DNA of 64,000 bases, taken from the NCBI GenBank assembly GCA_037044905.1, contig JBAOKB010000161.1:1-64000 (forward strand). Reading direction: 5' to 3'. The notes beneath the pieces were generated by a model. It saw only the letters and a program-made list of their open reading frames with translations. It did not search any database and was not told the origin of the DNA. Both the position numbers and the translations under genes were made by a program. Of the stretch, positions 10,337-21,447 are shown piece by piece (the first letter of the stretch is position 1; each line of letters opens with the position of its first letter). The stretch is from Hortaea werneckii (lineage: Eukaryota; Ascomycota; Dothideomycetes; Mycosphaerellales; Teratosphaeriaceae).

Positions 10337-12844
10337 CTACCATGCACTCGGCAAAACAGAGCCCCACGCATCAAGTTGTTGCTCAGACCCAAACGGCTCC
10401 CACGGCGGCAGACCGAAGGATTCGTCGTGCGAGCCTACTACCGTCTCAGCAGGCTGCCAGTCCCACCTCGAAGGGTCTTCGGTGAAGAGGGAAGGGATGT
10501 CTTGGAATGAATCTGGTCCCGCTGTAGTGGGCGCTGGGATGGAGGATGGGTCCAATTGCGGACTGTCAGTATTGTGTACAGATGCAAGCGGTGCCCCGTT
10601 GAACTGACCTCCTGATACATTGTGGCTCACTGGCCGGCCACTAGTGTTAGGCGCAGGGATCTTCTCTGGAGCGTATTTCTCCGGAATGCTCTTTCGTGCC
10701 ATTCGATAGATGGAAAGAGGGTTCAAGACGTATTCCGGCGTGCTTTGCACAGGTGTGCCTGGAGCTGTTCGCTGCTCTTCGTCTTGCTCTTGGTCAGGAT
10801 ATGGTTGATCCAGGACTACGTTCTGACCTCGACTGCGAAAGTTGTCAGTAGCTGTAAATCCACATGTCTCGACATACGTCTGAGTAGACTTACTGCTGTA
10901 GTCCGAGCCTTTCCAGCATCCGCTCTGCTGCGTTAAATAGAAGCTCTGAAACCGAGTGTAAGGACCGCATCTTCTTCAAAGCTACCATATTGCTGCGCAC
11001 AAGAGGAACTACCTCATTAATCAGGTTCCGACCATGATTGTTGTTAGCATCGTGAAGTTGCGTGGCGAAGTAGAGCATGATACGGCAACTGTCGTACACG
11101 ATAGTTGGTATCCAAGAATCGGCCAGACCATGAAACCCATGGCGTAACGCTTCTTCTGCAAGCATCGCTATGTTCTTGGCGTGTTGGAAGAGCTCGCTTT
11201 GCAGGTATCGCAAGTAGGCCGCTTGTTCGGGAGGGAAGGCAAATGGGGAGCGGAGTTTATACAGACTCGGTGTACCAATGCGATAGAGGTCGCACATGGT
11301 CTGATGAAACATAAAGTGCAATGCCAGAAGAGCACCGACCTGAGACGTTTCTTTTCGGATGTAAATGCTTGTAGGGTTGACGAGAAGGCTTGCTGGCAGA
11401 TTGTTGTACCATGCTCGACATTCTGCGTCCAATTTTGTAAATTCCGAATCAGAGTGCCAAGGTGCTTTTGCGTCCTGGAGATGTTTGATGTATCCGTAAA
11501 AAGATGTCAATAACAACGCATACTCTACTAGGTACGTGAGACTTACTTGAGTACTCTTCTTCGAATGGAAATATGACGAAGGTAACGTGCCCTTATCCCC
11601 AAGTGGTCTCCAGGGCTGGAAGATGTTTGGCGGGAAGGGGCGAAAGCAAGAACTGTGTTTGGGCTGAGGAGCTCTGTAATGCAAGGAGACTGATGTAGAA
11701 AGTTTCGCTCGCTACAGGGTAGTTGAATCTTCATGTCTTCCTCTCGTATCAGGGTGAGCTGATCTACGCCACTCCCGATGAGCGAATCCGCAATATAGCA
11801 AGACCACATCAAGCGTCGCCTAGACTCTTTGGTGCTTGCATCCGGTCGCAAGCTAGGATTCTGACACAAAACATCCGTTGAATGCTCCAGGTTGATCTGA
11901 AGCGCTTGGGTCATTCGTGCGATCAACCCTGATAGCATGAACGCCGTTCCCCAATCCGCCATGCGGATGGCGTAGTCTTGCAGAAGCACCGCGGCCATCA
12001 AGTTCTCCGCGCTCATTCTGCCCATCTGGGCGTACAATAAATGCTGTGCTCGACTGGTCCACTGCGCCCTTCTTGAAGGTGTCTTCCCGGGCAAGCCATC
12101 TTCGTCGTCATTATTTTGGGCGCAGAACATGTCTCCCAATGCGCACATGATTAAGAGCAAAGCATCCTCATCCAAGGCACTTGGATCTCTATGGTCTAGA
12201 TTGTGCATGAATGAAGGCTTGTGCAGGAACCCAAAGCAGCGTAAAGGGTGTACATGAGCAAAATACGCTTCAATGCGAGGACGAGCTTCATCGCCACCAA
12301 GTAGCGAAGCATTGCCCGAATGAATGTCGCCTGACCTGCGATCCACGGTTGATTCCGCCTGTCTGTTCAAGCGATTTTCCGCACGGTGATCAGGCCGTAT
12401 AAGCCCAGGGGATAAGACAGAATGCCTGTGGGAAGATTGACTGTGTTGGTCCTGAACAGTGCGGTTGCCGTATTGCCGCTCCCTCTCTATCTGGAGTTTC
12501 CAGGCTGGTTCTGAGAATTTATCGTACTGGCACTCAGTTGACCTACGCTTACACCTCTCACACGATGGTCGGTCCCCTGAGCATTTGATCTTCAGCGCCC
12601 TGCAGGAAAGACATGAGTGGAACGTGCGCTTTCTTTTACGCCCAACGCTGAACTCCGGATCATTTGTGGTAGAGCTCGAGGCCGTCGAGCTCCTTGGTGC
12701 ACATGATAGTCCCAGTCTCTCGCAGTTGGTACATGATCCCGGCCGCCTATCACATCGCACTTTTCTCGCTCTGCATGTATTGCAGGCGGAAGGTCTTCGG
12801 CTGGAGGCTCCAGTTAGGGAGGCTCGATCCGGTTGACGGTCCAT
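10337..12844 (-). CDS. fungal transcription factor with two Zn2Cys6 clusters; damaged splice acceptor
   Basis: Exons on the minus strand: 12844-11547, 11493-10894, 10832-10337 (797 residues). Two complete binuclear clusters sit at residues 21-48 and 78-105. Each is C-x2-C-x6-C-x6-C-x2-C-x6-C, and a basic GRKRKR lies between them. A fungal-specific transcription factor domain follows (SRRRLMWSCYIADSL and the RRRVL region), then a Pro/Ser-rich tail. Intron 2 (10893-10833) is normal. Intron 1 (11546-11494) has a GTAAGT donor, a TTGAC branch site, a T-run and normal length, but ends GG where AG is expected. Splicing there rejoins a typical VLK-YIKHL sequence in frame. A canonical but weak alternative is 11554-11475, which loses nine conserved residues. 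The gene is divergent from the dioxygenase at 13418 and may regulate it. Confidence 0.8.
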
Positions 12845-13417
12845 CGGCGCCGATCATATCCAATATCTTGCAGAGGTAATGTTCGGAACGGCAGGTCGGT
12901 GGCAGTTGGCAATCATATTGCGGATGGGATGTCGGCTCGTCGGTTGTTCCTGGAAGTCCCCGCCTTTTGACCCCCACAGGTACCACATTTAGCATTATAC
13001 CGAGCTGCCGAAGCCTTTCTGCACATTGGGCCTCGCTACAGATCGGAAAATTCACCATCAGAGTAGCTGACAATCATCTAGGTATCTGTGACCGGCCAGC
13101 TACTAACTTGACGAAAAACCCGCCAAAGAAAGCAATATTTCTTTCGTACGAGCCAATATGTTGCACATGGCCGACATCGAAAGTGTAAGCTACGCCCGAC
13201 CAGCCGATAATGGCGAAGCATTTCTACGGGCGATCGGCCGACATGTTCAATGCACGATGTAGTAGGAGCTCTTTGATCACGACATCAACGGACTGTCGGC
13301 GGGGTGTACTCCTCGTAAGTATATGTAGCCCCCCGTGCTTATCGTAACCCCTCCCATGTCATAACTTCAGCATTGTTCTGAATTCAGCTTTGTCCTAAAC
13401 ACTACAACAAGTCGAAG
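12845..13417. promoter_or_regulatory. divergent intergenic region, regulator / dioxygenase
   Basis: These 573 bp lie head-to-head between the Zn2Cys6 regulator and the TauD-like gene, so they hold both promoters. CGG and CCG triplets, the half-sites Zn2Cys6 proteins bind, occur scattered (for example near 12896, 13216 and 13298). I see no convincing spaced pair. A pyrimidine- and CAA-rich leader precedes the ATG at 13418. Confidence 0.5.
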
Positions 13418-14757
13418 ATGTCTCCATCAATCGCCATAAGCCCAACGCAAGAGGCAGCAACTGCAGACACTCCCGTCGTCAGCAAAGCGATATTCCCTGA
13501 TGGCATCAAAACCTCCGGCCAGCATGGACCTATATTCTCCAGGATCCGAGCTTATGAGGACTTCCCAAAGCACATCACAGGACCTACGGTTTGGAAAGCC
13601 GAAGATTACCGCGAACATCCTGAGCGATGGACTCACGTCTTTAGTGACGAAGAGATCCGGGAGCTGGAAAAGTCTACGGATGATTTCATGGCTTCTGGCG
13701 CTCCTCTGACTGGCATCACCAAGGATAATTTCCCTTTGCCTACTTTGTCTTGGCTGTTAGCTACCATCAGGAAAGAGATCCTGAATGGAAAGGGCTTCAT
13801 CCTGTTCAAGGGTATACCTGTGCAGAGATGGGGTCTTGAGAAGTCGGCGGTAAGTCTGACTATGCGGATTGCATTAGATGACCAGACCTAACGTGCTATA
13901 GGTGGCATATATGGGTCTGGGTACATACTTTGGTCACTTCGTCAGTCAAAATGGTCGCGGCCATGTCCTCGGCCATGTCAAGGATCTGGGCGAAGACCCA
14001 ACTCGACCAGACAAGGTCCGCATCTATCGGACAAACGCAAAGTATGTCACAGCGGTCATGTCTAACGCTTTGCACCGACTCACGTAGCGACAGGCAATTC
14101 TTCCATACCGACGGTACAGACCTTGTAGGCCTCCTGTGCATGGCTAAGTCGCTCGAAGGCGGCGAGTCAGACATTGCCTCTACCCACCACGTCTTCAACA
14201 CCCTCCAACAAGAACACCCGGACGTCGTTGAAACTCTGTGCACGCCAAACTGGTACTTCGACCGCAAAGGAGAAGTGAGCGAAGGCCAAGACCCATGGTA
14301 CAAGTCAGCAATCTTGTTCATGGAGCATGACCCAGCGGGAGGCGCTCCACGAGTCTGGTCCAAATTCGACCCTATGAACGTCAATTCCCTCGCACGCTTC
14401 AACTCAGGTCCCGATGCAAGGATCCCACCTGTCTCCGACGCCCAGAAGCGAGCGTTACAGATCTTAGATGATACCTGCCAACGTCTCGCTCTGCACATGA
14501 TTCTCGATCCCGGCGATATTCAGTTCCTATGCAATATGCACGTCTACCATGCTCGGACGGCTTATAAGGATTACCCGCCAGGTTCTGTTGACGAGGCGGG
14601 CCGTTTAAGGCAGAGGAGACATCTCATGAGGTTGTGGCTTGCTACGCCGGAAAGCGAGGGTGGTTGGAAGACGCCGTTCCGTGATAGTAACCATGCGAAG
14701 CGTGGAGGCATCCAGGTTAACGACAATCCGCCTACCTGTCCTTTTGACGCGGAATAG
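13418..14757 (+). CDS. TauD/TfdA-family Fe(II)/2-oxoglutarate dioxygenase
   Basis: Three exons (13418-13849, 13902-14041, 14088-14757) give 413 residues. Intron 2 could also end six bases later, at the AG of GACAG, still in frame. The iron triad is visible. His197 and Asp199 lie in FFHTDG, and the distal His is about residue 345 in HVYHAR, followed by the Arg that usually binds 2-oxoglutarate. The fungal subgroup (taurine catabolism dioxygenase or clavaminate-synthase-like) is soluble and oxidises small molecules; the substrate cannot be read from sequence. Both introns have GTAAG or GTATG donors and CTAAC branch sites. The neighbours are a divergent Zn2Cys6 regulator and, downstream, a membrane protein and a hydrolase that are both broken. 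Confidence 0.9.
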
Positions 14758-15562
14758 GCCTGGGAAGCGAGAGAGGCACCCAAAGGGTCGAAAGTGGTTT
14801 GCTTTGGTCTTCAAACATCCAGTATTGACAATGATCTTAAAACATATTCGAATGTCTAGGCTGCTTGGTATCGAAGAAACTTGATTAGTCTTGGGTTAGA
14901 TGGTATGCGTACAGCTCGACGAAGTGAAACCGCTTGACATGGTGTCTGTTTCGTATCCGTGACGAACATCTAGACAGGTTTGAAAATCCTCGGTTCTTCT
15001 AAGCCCTGAAGATTTAATTGCCGCGAACGGGTGTCTGCTTGCAGATCGCGATCGATGAAAGATTGCGGTTGCAAATTAACCGACTTGTCCGATGTGTGAT
15101 CCGAAAGGAGGTCGGGAACTCGGCACTGTACTGACAACCACCCGGCCCGAGACAGATTGCTTCCGCGGCGACGAGCTTCATCAGCCAACCTTCTCTCGAC
15201 CTCTATCGTCGGCAGACTCGCTGACGATCATGTCGCTGATGTCTTTTGCTGCATGCGACAAAATATCCGAACGAAGCGCGCGTTCTCACAGGGCTGTGAC
15301 ACAGTGTCTGTGGCAAATCCGTTCACAGCCAACGAATGCGTTTAGTCTTGGCACATGACGCTCTGTTGCGCAACTCGTTGCTACGCCCTGTGCTGCCTTG
15401 CTCCTTTGCTGTCAGCGGTGACTGGATGGCTGACGCGCGAGCCTCAGAGCAACATCATCATCAATCATCATCGCACTGGATGGTTGGAAGGTAGGTCTGG
15501 ATCTTCTCTCCTTCACTGAATTCAAACTTTCACCTGTCTTAGAGCCTACTCTACTTAATACA
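14758..15562. other. intergenic, no gene seen
   Basis: This 805-bp stretch lies between the dioxygenase and the seven-span membrane protein. Only short shadow frames are present. The final ~80 bases before 15563 are C/T-rich and are probably leader sequence. Confidence 0.5.
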
Positions 15563-16600
15563 ATGTCATCAACAAGCGCAGACCTCACGGGCTCTAGGTC
15601 GTCTTACCAGGCTGTCTTCGCGCTGGACGTGATCACGGCTGCTATCGCCCTTGTTTTCTTGGGTCTTGCGACCAAGCCTACATTTCAGCGACTCATCGAG
15701 CGACGTCTCTCGGTTGCGGATCGCAGCCATGCAACGCCATTGAAGACCTCACTGGGTACCTATCTCTTCCTCTAACCTGGCCTGTTTTGCTTCTTCCTGG
15801 CCTACGTTTTCTACTTCGTCCAGGATGTCCTCAAGACAGCGGGGAGTGGGATTCAGTACAATGGCGACCTTGAGCTGGGTGGGAGGAGGCCGTCCGGGAC
15901 CAATGGATACGAGCGCAGCATCGCGGTCCTATCCTACGCAACTTCGCTGGCTTCGATTCTCTTCACGACGCTGATCAACGGCGGTGTGTGCATCTACTCC
16001 AACCACGTCACATCGAACAGCACTGGCATCAGTGAGCCGGGCTGGAAGTCGATAATCTGGAACACGTTCATCATGCTCGCCATCCTGTGCAGCGGTATCG
16101 TGGCGTGGGGACTCGGCATATCTGGAATCAACGACACTGTATCGTGGTCTGAGAGAGTGCACAACGACGAAGCGACGAAGATTGTCTTTGTCGTTTATCG
16201 CTGCATAGTCATCGCGGCATCCATTAGTGTCTCGGTCGAAGTGATCAGAAGATATATCCTGGTGCGGAACAACAGCGGCAAGAACGTAAGACACCTCGTA
16301 CAGACTCCCCTTTTGTAACGACATGACGCTGACATTTCGATCAAGAGCCGTGACCGCCCTCACCTCGCACGCTTTGCTACTGTTGTCGTGCCCTTAATCT
16401 GGCTGCGCAACATCTTCATCATTTACGACATCGTCCTGATCTTCGTCAACACATCGGGATGGTCTACGGACTCGATACTAGCAACGCTTTTCTTGCTCAT
16501 CATCTTCGGCCAGTTCGCCAACCTGACGATCCTGGGTATGATCCTTTACGGCGCGTGGCAGACTGGTAAGACTGTGAATATCTTTTCAAGCGATGCTTGA
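15563..16600 (+). pseudogene. seven-span membrane protein with in-frame stop
   Basis: One frame runs 15563-16285 and, after an intron (16286-16345, GTAAGA...CAAG, GCTGAC branch site), 16346-16600, for 326 codons. Seven hydrophobic segments are readable: AVFALDVITA, LFCFFLAYVFYF, ILFTTLINGG, TFIMLAILCSG, IVFVVYRCIVIAA, IWLRNIFIIYDIV and LFLLIIFGQFANL. This is a layout common in fungal-specific integral membrane families. The frame is broken by TAA at 15773-15775, between span 1 and span 2, while coding character continues in the same frame. An 84-nt intron (15756-15839) would remove the stop, but it would also delete span 2 and would have a branch-to-AG distance unlike other introns here. A nonsense allele is the simpler reading. 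Function unknown. Confidence 0.6.
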
Positions 16601-16887
16601 GGAGTGTCTTCGAGGTAATATTTGCGTTGAAGAATGAAGACGAGCGACGTAATGATCGTGGGTAATACTGTGTACAATATCTGAGCGAGGTGTCACATGG
16701 CCTGACAAGCCGGGAGCTTTTACCACTTTCACGCAAGCAATCCATCCCACGACAGCTGTGATCACAACTCGGGACTCTTTGATTTACCAACGAGAAGCCC
16801 ACGTGCGGAAGAAGCCTTTGCAGGCGGGATGGGTCCCCTCTGAAAATCTGCAGGCAGCTAGTTCGGTGCTGAGCTCGCTGCAGTCGA

Positions 16888-16893
16888 TATAAA
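16888..16893 (+). promoter_or_regulatory. TATA-like element
   Basis: TATAAA lies 85 bases upstream of the first ATG of the hydrolase remnant. The spacing is compatible with a core promoter, but the short motif can occur by chance. Confidence 0.25.
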
Positions 16894-16978
16894 GGTCAAA
16901 TAGGTTCTGCCTTTCTCATCTCTGCGGAATGGTCCTCAAGCACCCCTAGTCATCAGTGTGCACTGAGCTGAGTGGACA

Positions 16979-17745
16979 ATGGCATGCCCACAGTTCCATT
17001 GGCTCTCTGCAGTAGAGCCCAATCCTATACATGCGATCACATTCGACTACCGGTGGTCCGGCGGCAGCTTTGGCCCCTCATCCGAACGCAGCATCACTGC
17101 AGATGCAATTGAAGTCGTCGATTGGTCCAAGCATGATGTCGGTATACCACCATCCCGAATCCTCATCTTCAGCCAATCGCTCGGGACGGCTGTGAACATG
17201 GCAATCGCAGAATACTACGCCACACAGGAGACGCCAATAGTGTTCGCCGGACACATCCTAGTCGCACCCTTTGTCGACGTGCCGACTCTAGTGTCGACGT
17301 ACAGCGTAGCAGGCACTATTCCCATCCTAGGTCCTGTGGCGAAGTTTCCTGCCCTGTTCAACTATTTGCGCACATTTATCAAAGACGATTGGGCGACTAA
17401 AGATCGAATCGCTTCCTATATTCGCGCAGTTGAGAAGGCGAAGCTGGGGTACCATGTCACTATTATGCATGCCGAGGATGACTACGATATTCCATGGCAA
17501 CATTCACCCAGCAGGTCTTCGCACATGCTGTTGCGGCGACTAGATCACCGGATCTCGGAAAAGATCAGATCGAAGAGAGGAAGACTGCTTTGAGGATTGA
17601 CAAAGGCCATGCAGGCAGTGTGGTGGAGTGGCGGACTGAACAGGGGGTTATCCGGGAAGAGATATTGAAGTATGGGCTCCACGATGTGATTATGGGAAAT
17701 CCGAGTGTGACTCTGGCTGCGATGCGTGTATTTGATGATTTGTAG
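16979..17745 (+). pseudogene. alpha/beta hydrolase remnant, 5'-truncated and frameshifted
   Basis: The first frame (from 16979) carries the middle of an alpha/beta hydrolase: HAITFDYR, then GIPPSRILIFSQSLG with the nucleophile Ser (S-Q-S-L-G, where G-x-S-x-G is usual), then the acid region HAEDDYDIPW. At about 17500-17512 the homology moves to another frame (QQVFAHAV, then DKGHAG with the catalytic His), which runs to 17745. One base appears to be missing near the CCC at 17507-17509. The N-terminal part with the membrane anchor and HGNxG oxyanion loop is absent; a stop precedes the ATG closely. Nothing like it is found in the 380 bp upstream. Related intact proteins resemble ABHD12-type serine hydrolases. 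It is probably non-functional. Confidence 0.65.
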
Positions 17746-18603
17746 CGAAAATGCAGGAAGTTTGGAGATCCATTACTGTCGGGAGGGACACCTGGTTGGA
17801 TCGATGAGGATTACACCACTTCCTCGCCGGGTCATGACAACATTGCACTGCTAAAGCTGGATCTGTGGCTGGGTGAGCAATTAAAAAGCCAGGAAGAACT
17901 TGGTCATTTGGAATAGGCGCTAGACTGCAGAGTATTAGAATGTGACAGTGCCTTGGTCGACATTTAGTCCAATCTCCGAGGTGGGAGAGAGCGCTCAGTT
18001 GCTCAATAGCTCACATGTGAGGATGCGGAATAGGGTGTTGCACGGACGGCGATGTTGGACACTCATAGGCTCTCCTGAGGCCCTTTAGCGCTCTTTACCG
18101 CAGCGATTCGCCCTTGGTCTTGGAATGCAGATGCACGGCGTGCAGTCCAGACCAACGTAGTGTTTGCAAGTGGAACCGTCAGGCTCAATTGCAGCTTGCG
18201 TAGGGATGGGCGCTCAAGATGATCTGCCTGACTGAACCCCGGATCCGTCCGCGATGAGTGTAGAAGATCTGATCACGTGCAGGTTGTGTGCAGGTGATGT
18301 CGGGTGTCAGGGTGATTGCACTGGCTGTGAGTTCCAAGGTGGGAGATCTGATCACGTGCAGGTTGTGTGCAGGTATGTCGGGCCGGTGTTCGGTCGGCTA
18401 GCCTCAGGCACAAGGGCTGGGCCCCACCAATGAGCGCCGCGATCGGCAGGCGTTGATGAAGTTGAAGATGGTGGGGAGTCACCCGAGTGGGAGGCGCGTT
18501 GGAGAAAAAGTTGTGACGAGCATTCACTCACCTTGACACGGTTTCCAAGCAGTTTGGAAGAAATTACCGAAGGCAAGAGAAACAGCGCCGCACGCCTTGC
18601 AGG
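17746..18603. other. intergenic with duplicated E-box upstream of threonine synthase
   Basis: I see no gene in this 858-bp stretch. It contains a 31-bp direct repeat described separately, and ends in the leader of the threonine synthase gene. Confidence 0.55.
18265..18374 (+). repeat. 31-bp direct repeat with CACGTG cores
   Basis: Copies at 18265-18295 and 18344-18374 are identical over 31 bases, with a 79-bp period. Each begins AGATCTGATCACGTG and includes the palindromic E-box CACGTG (18274-18279 and 18353-18358). Similarity continues for several bases after the exact match (ATGTCGGG). The repeat lies 230-340 bp upstream of the threonine synthase ATG, which suggests a duplicated binding site for a bHLH factor such as a Cbf1-type protein; that link is inference. 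Confidence 0.7.
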
Positions 18604-20449
18604 ATGACTCCCAAATCCGCCGCCCAGCGGTACCTCAGCACGAGAGGAGGCTCGTACGATGTAAGTGCGATCCTCGCTGTGGAAGCGAGGGGAGGAGCTT
18701 ACGCTGAGATTCAGTCGCGCAGTTCTCCTTTGAGGATGTAGTCTTAAAAGGTCTCGCCTCCGATGGCGGCCTATTCATTCCGGAAGAGATCGCCAGCCTC
18801 CCGAGCGATTGGCATGCGCGGTGGAAAGATCTGCCCTTCGAAGAGCTGGCATACGAGATTTATAGCCTATACATCAGTCGCGAGGAGATACCGGAGCAGG
18901 ACCTGAAGGACTTGATCCACAAGAGTTATAGCACCTTCCGCGCCAAGGACATCACACCCTCGGTCACACTGGATGAACAGAAGAACCTACATCTGCTCGA
19001 GCTCTTCCACGGTCCCACATTCGCGTTCAAAGATGTGGCTCTGCAGTTCCTGGGCAACCTGTTCGAGTACTTCCTCGTGCGGAGGAATAAGGGCAAGGAG
19101 CCACAGGATCCCAACAGGGAACACCTGACAGTGGTAGGTGCTACGAGCGGTGACACGGGCTCAGCGGCTATCTATGGCCTGAGAGGCAAGAAGGATGTCA
19201 GTGTCTTTATTATGCATCCGAAGGGCAAAGTCAGCCCGATCCAAGAGGCGCAGATGACGACAGTGCTGGACGCAAACGTGCACAACTTGGCTGTGGAGGG
19301 CACATTCGACGACTGCCAGGTGAGTTCGCCTTGTCAACCACACTCTAGCAAATTGGATCGAACGCATTGTGCTAACCCCCTCAGGATATCGTCAAAGCTT
19401 TGTTCGCCGATCCCGACATGAACTCGACCCACAGGCTGGCAGCAGTCAACAGCATCAATTGGGCCCGTATCCTCGCTCAGATCACCTACTACTTCTACGC
19501 ATACTTTAGCCTCGTCCGAAAGACCGGACAATCCAACCCCACCTTCCGCTTCATCGTGCCGACCGGCAACTTTGGTGACATTATGGCGGGATACTTTGCC
19601 ACTCGCATGGGTCTGCCCGCAGACAAGCTGATCATCGCTACGAACGAGAACGACATCCTTCATCGCTTCTGGAAGACCGGTTTCTACGAGAAGATGCCAG
19701 TCCACGGTAAAGAAGCAGAGGGCGGGCTTGTGGAAGACGGCGTCAAAGCCGCCGAAAGTGGCGTCAAGGAAACCTTGACCCCGGCAATGGACATCCTGGT
19801 CTCCTCCAACTTCGAGCGTCTCCTCTGGTTCCTAGCCTACCGCACCAGCACCGTGGAGGAGATCAACCGTCGACGAATGGAAGCAGGCGAAAAAGTCAAG
19901 AACTGGCTGGACGCGCTAAAGAAAGACGGCGGCTTCGGCGTCAACAAAGAAATCCTCGCCGCAGCGAAAGAAAACTTCGACTCGGAACGCGTGAGCGACA
20001 AGCAGACCATCCAGACCATCAAGGACATCTACGGCGCGACCCTTCCCTCTTCCTCCGCCGCCGCCACCGTCCAATCCAACGGCCACACCCCCGCCACAAC
20101 CGGCACCAACCACAACGGCCACTACATCCTCGACCCGCACTCGGCCATCGGCATCACCGCCTCCCTGCGCAGCATCACCGCCTGCACCGACTCGGCCCAG
20201 AAGACCGGCGGCGACCCAGCCATCCACCACATCTCCCTCGCCACCGCGCACCCGGCCAAATTCTCCCACGCCGTCGAGCTCGCGCTCAAGGACGTCGAGG
20301 GCTTCACGTTCGAGAAGGTCTTGCCGGAGCAGTTTGTCGGCCTCGAGGAGATGGAGAAGAGGTGTCTGGATGCCCCCGCTAGCTGGGAAAAGGTTAAGGG
20401 GATCGTGAGGGAGTTGGTGGAGAAGGAGGTTAGGGCTAAGATGGGTTGA
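18604..20449 (+). CDS. THR4: threonine synthase
   Basis: Three exons (18604-18660, 18723-19319, 19385-20449) give 572 residues. The enzyme converts O-phospho-L-homoserine to threonine, using pyridoxal phosphate. The fungal class-II pattern is plain: YLSTRG at the start, GLASDGGLFIP, ELFHGPTFAFKDVALQF with the PLP-binding Lys at about residue 122, GATSGDTGSAA for phosphate binding, and VPTGNFGDIMAGY. The first intron is placed so that exon 2 starts FSFED; stopping at the earlier CAG would meet a stop. A Ser/Ala/Asn/His-rich insert near residues 440-465 (GC-rich codons) is not part of the catalytic core, and the protein is longer than the yeast enzyme. It acts in the cytosol. The duplicated E-box upstream may control it. 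Confidence 0.96.
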
Positions 20450-21447
20450 GGGTAGGCATGGGGATTTCCGGTGTTCTGTTTCGGTCTTGAGGAGGTGGAG
20501 ATTGGGAAAGGGTCTTCTTGATCTACGAGCTGTCAGTGGAAGGCGTCATGTGTTGGCTGTGGGAAGCAAAAGTTGGGATGTCGCATTTTGTTGATGGGTG
20601 TAGGAGCGGTCGTTTATTTTTTTTTTTTTTTTGTCTTTTGCATGTGATATGATAGACGATATGGCAAGGCATATCAAGATTTATCGTGACGTCTTCTGCT
20701 GAAGATCTCTCCTACCCTCTGCGCTGTGGCGATCTTTTCCCCGCGCGTACTGCTGTGAATCTTACTGCGGTTCCTGGCTGGATGCGCACCTCAGTATCTA
20801 TCTGAGGGAGTAGCGCACGATTTCAAAGTTTGGGGGAGGAAGAAAGAGAAAACCAGGCGAGCATGTTTGAAATTCGATGATACTTTCCGGCTATACTGTT
20901 TTTCGCTATAGCTACTCTCTTTCGAAGAACATGGTAATCCTGACATTTGTTAAGTATGCGTCCTTCATAGCACATTCTTCCAACCCCTCTCCCTTCACGC
21001 AATCCCCTCCGAGAAAGACCTCCCTCCACTTCAGGTTTCAATACTGTGATCGGATGCAATAACTCAATGCATTGAGACCAATAGTGCCATGACCAGTGAA
21101 TTGTCCAGAAGACCAGGGGAAGAGTTTTAAGCACGCTTTGAAGTGAGCGTGCGGTTCGTATGGGATATGCGTCGGGGTAGCGCAGTAGAGATGGTTGAAG
21201 TTGTGGTGGGTACATGTGAGCTGATTATGACGGTGAATGATGACTGCTTTTCTGGGAGGTCGCGTGAACGATGCAGTGGGACAGATTGTCGATTCTGATC
21301 CAAAACTCGAGACACAGAGAACTTTCCTGTATGAGTGTAAGTGATGCAGTCGCTGAGTTGATAAGACCAGGAAGGTGTCCAATATCGGCCGTAAGCATGG
21401 CTTGCTGAGCAGGTCGGAAGACCGTCCGCGGAATGGATCTCCTCTCG
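20450..21447. other. convergent 3' intergenic region
   Basis: This ~1-kb stretch lies between the stops of threonine synthase (+) and the 1215-residue protein (-). A T-run at 20618-20632 is the only notable sequence. Short minus-strand frames at 21038-21590 overlap the last codons of the next gene and look like chance. Confidence 0.5.

Noticed and set aside
13896..14498. 200-codon minus-strand frame
   Set aside because: Antisense to the TauD-like dioxygenase, whose iron motif is on the plus strand.
18265..18374. CRISPR-like repeat
   Set aside because: Only two copies, no spacer series, and a eukaryotic setting; a promoter duplication is the better reading.
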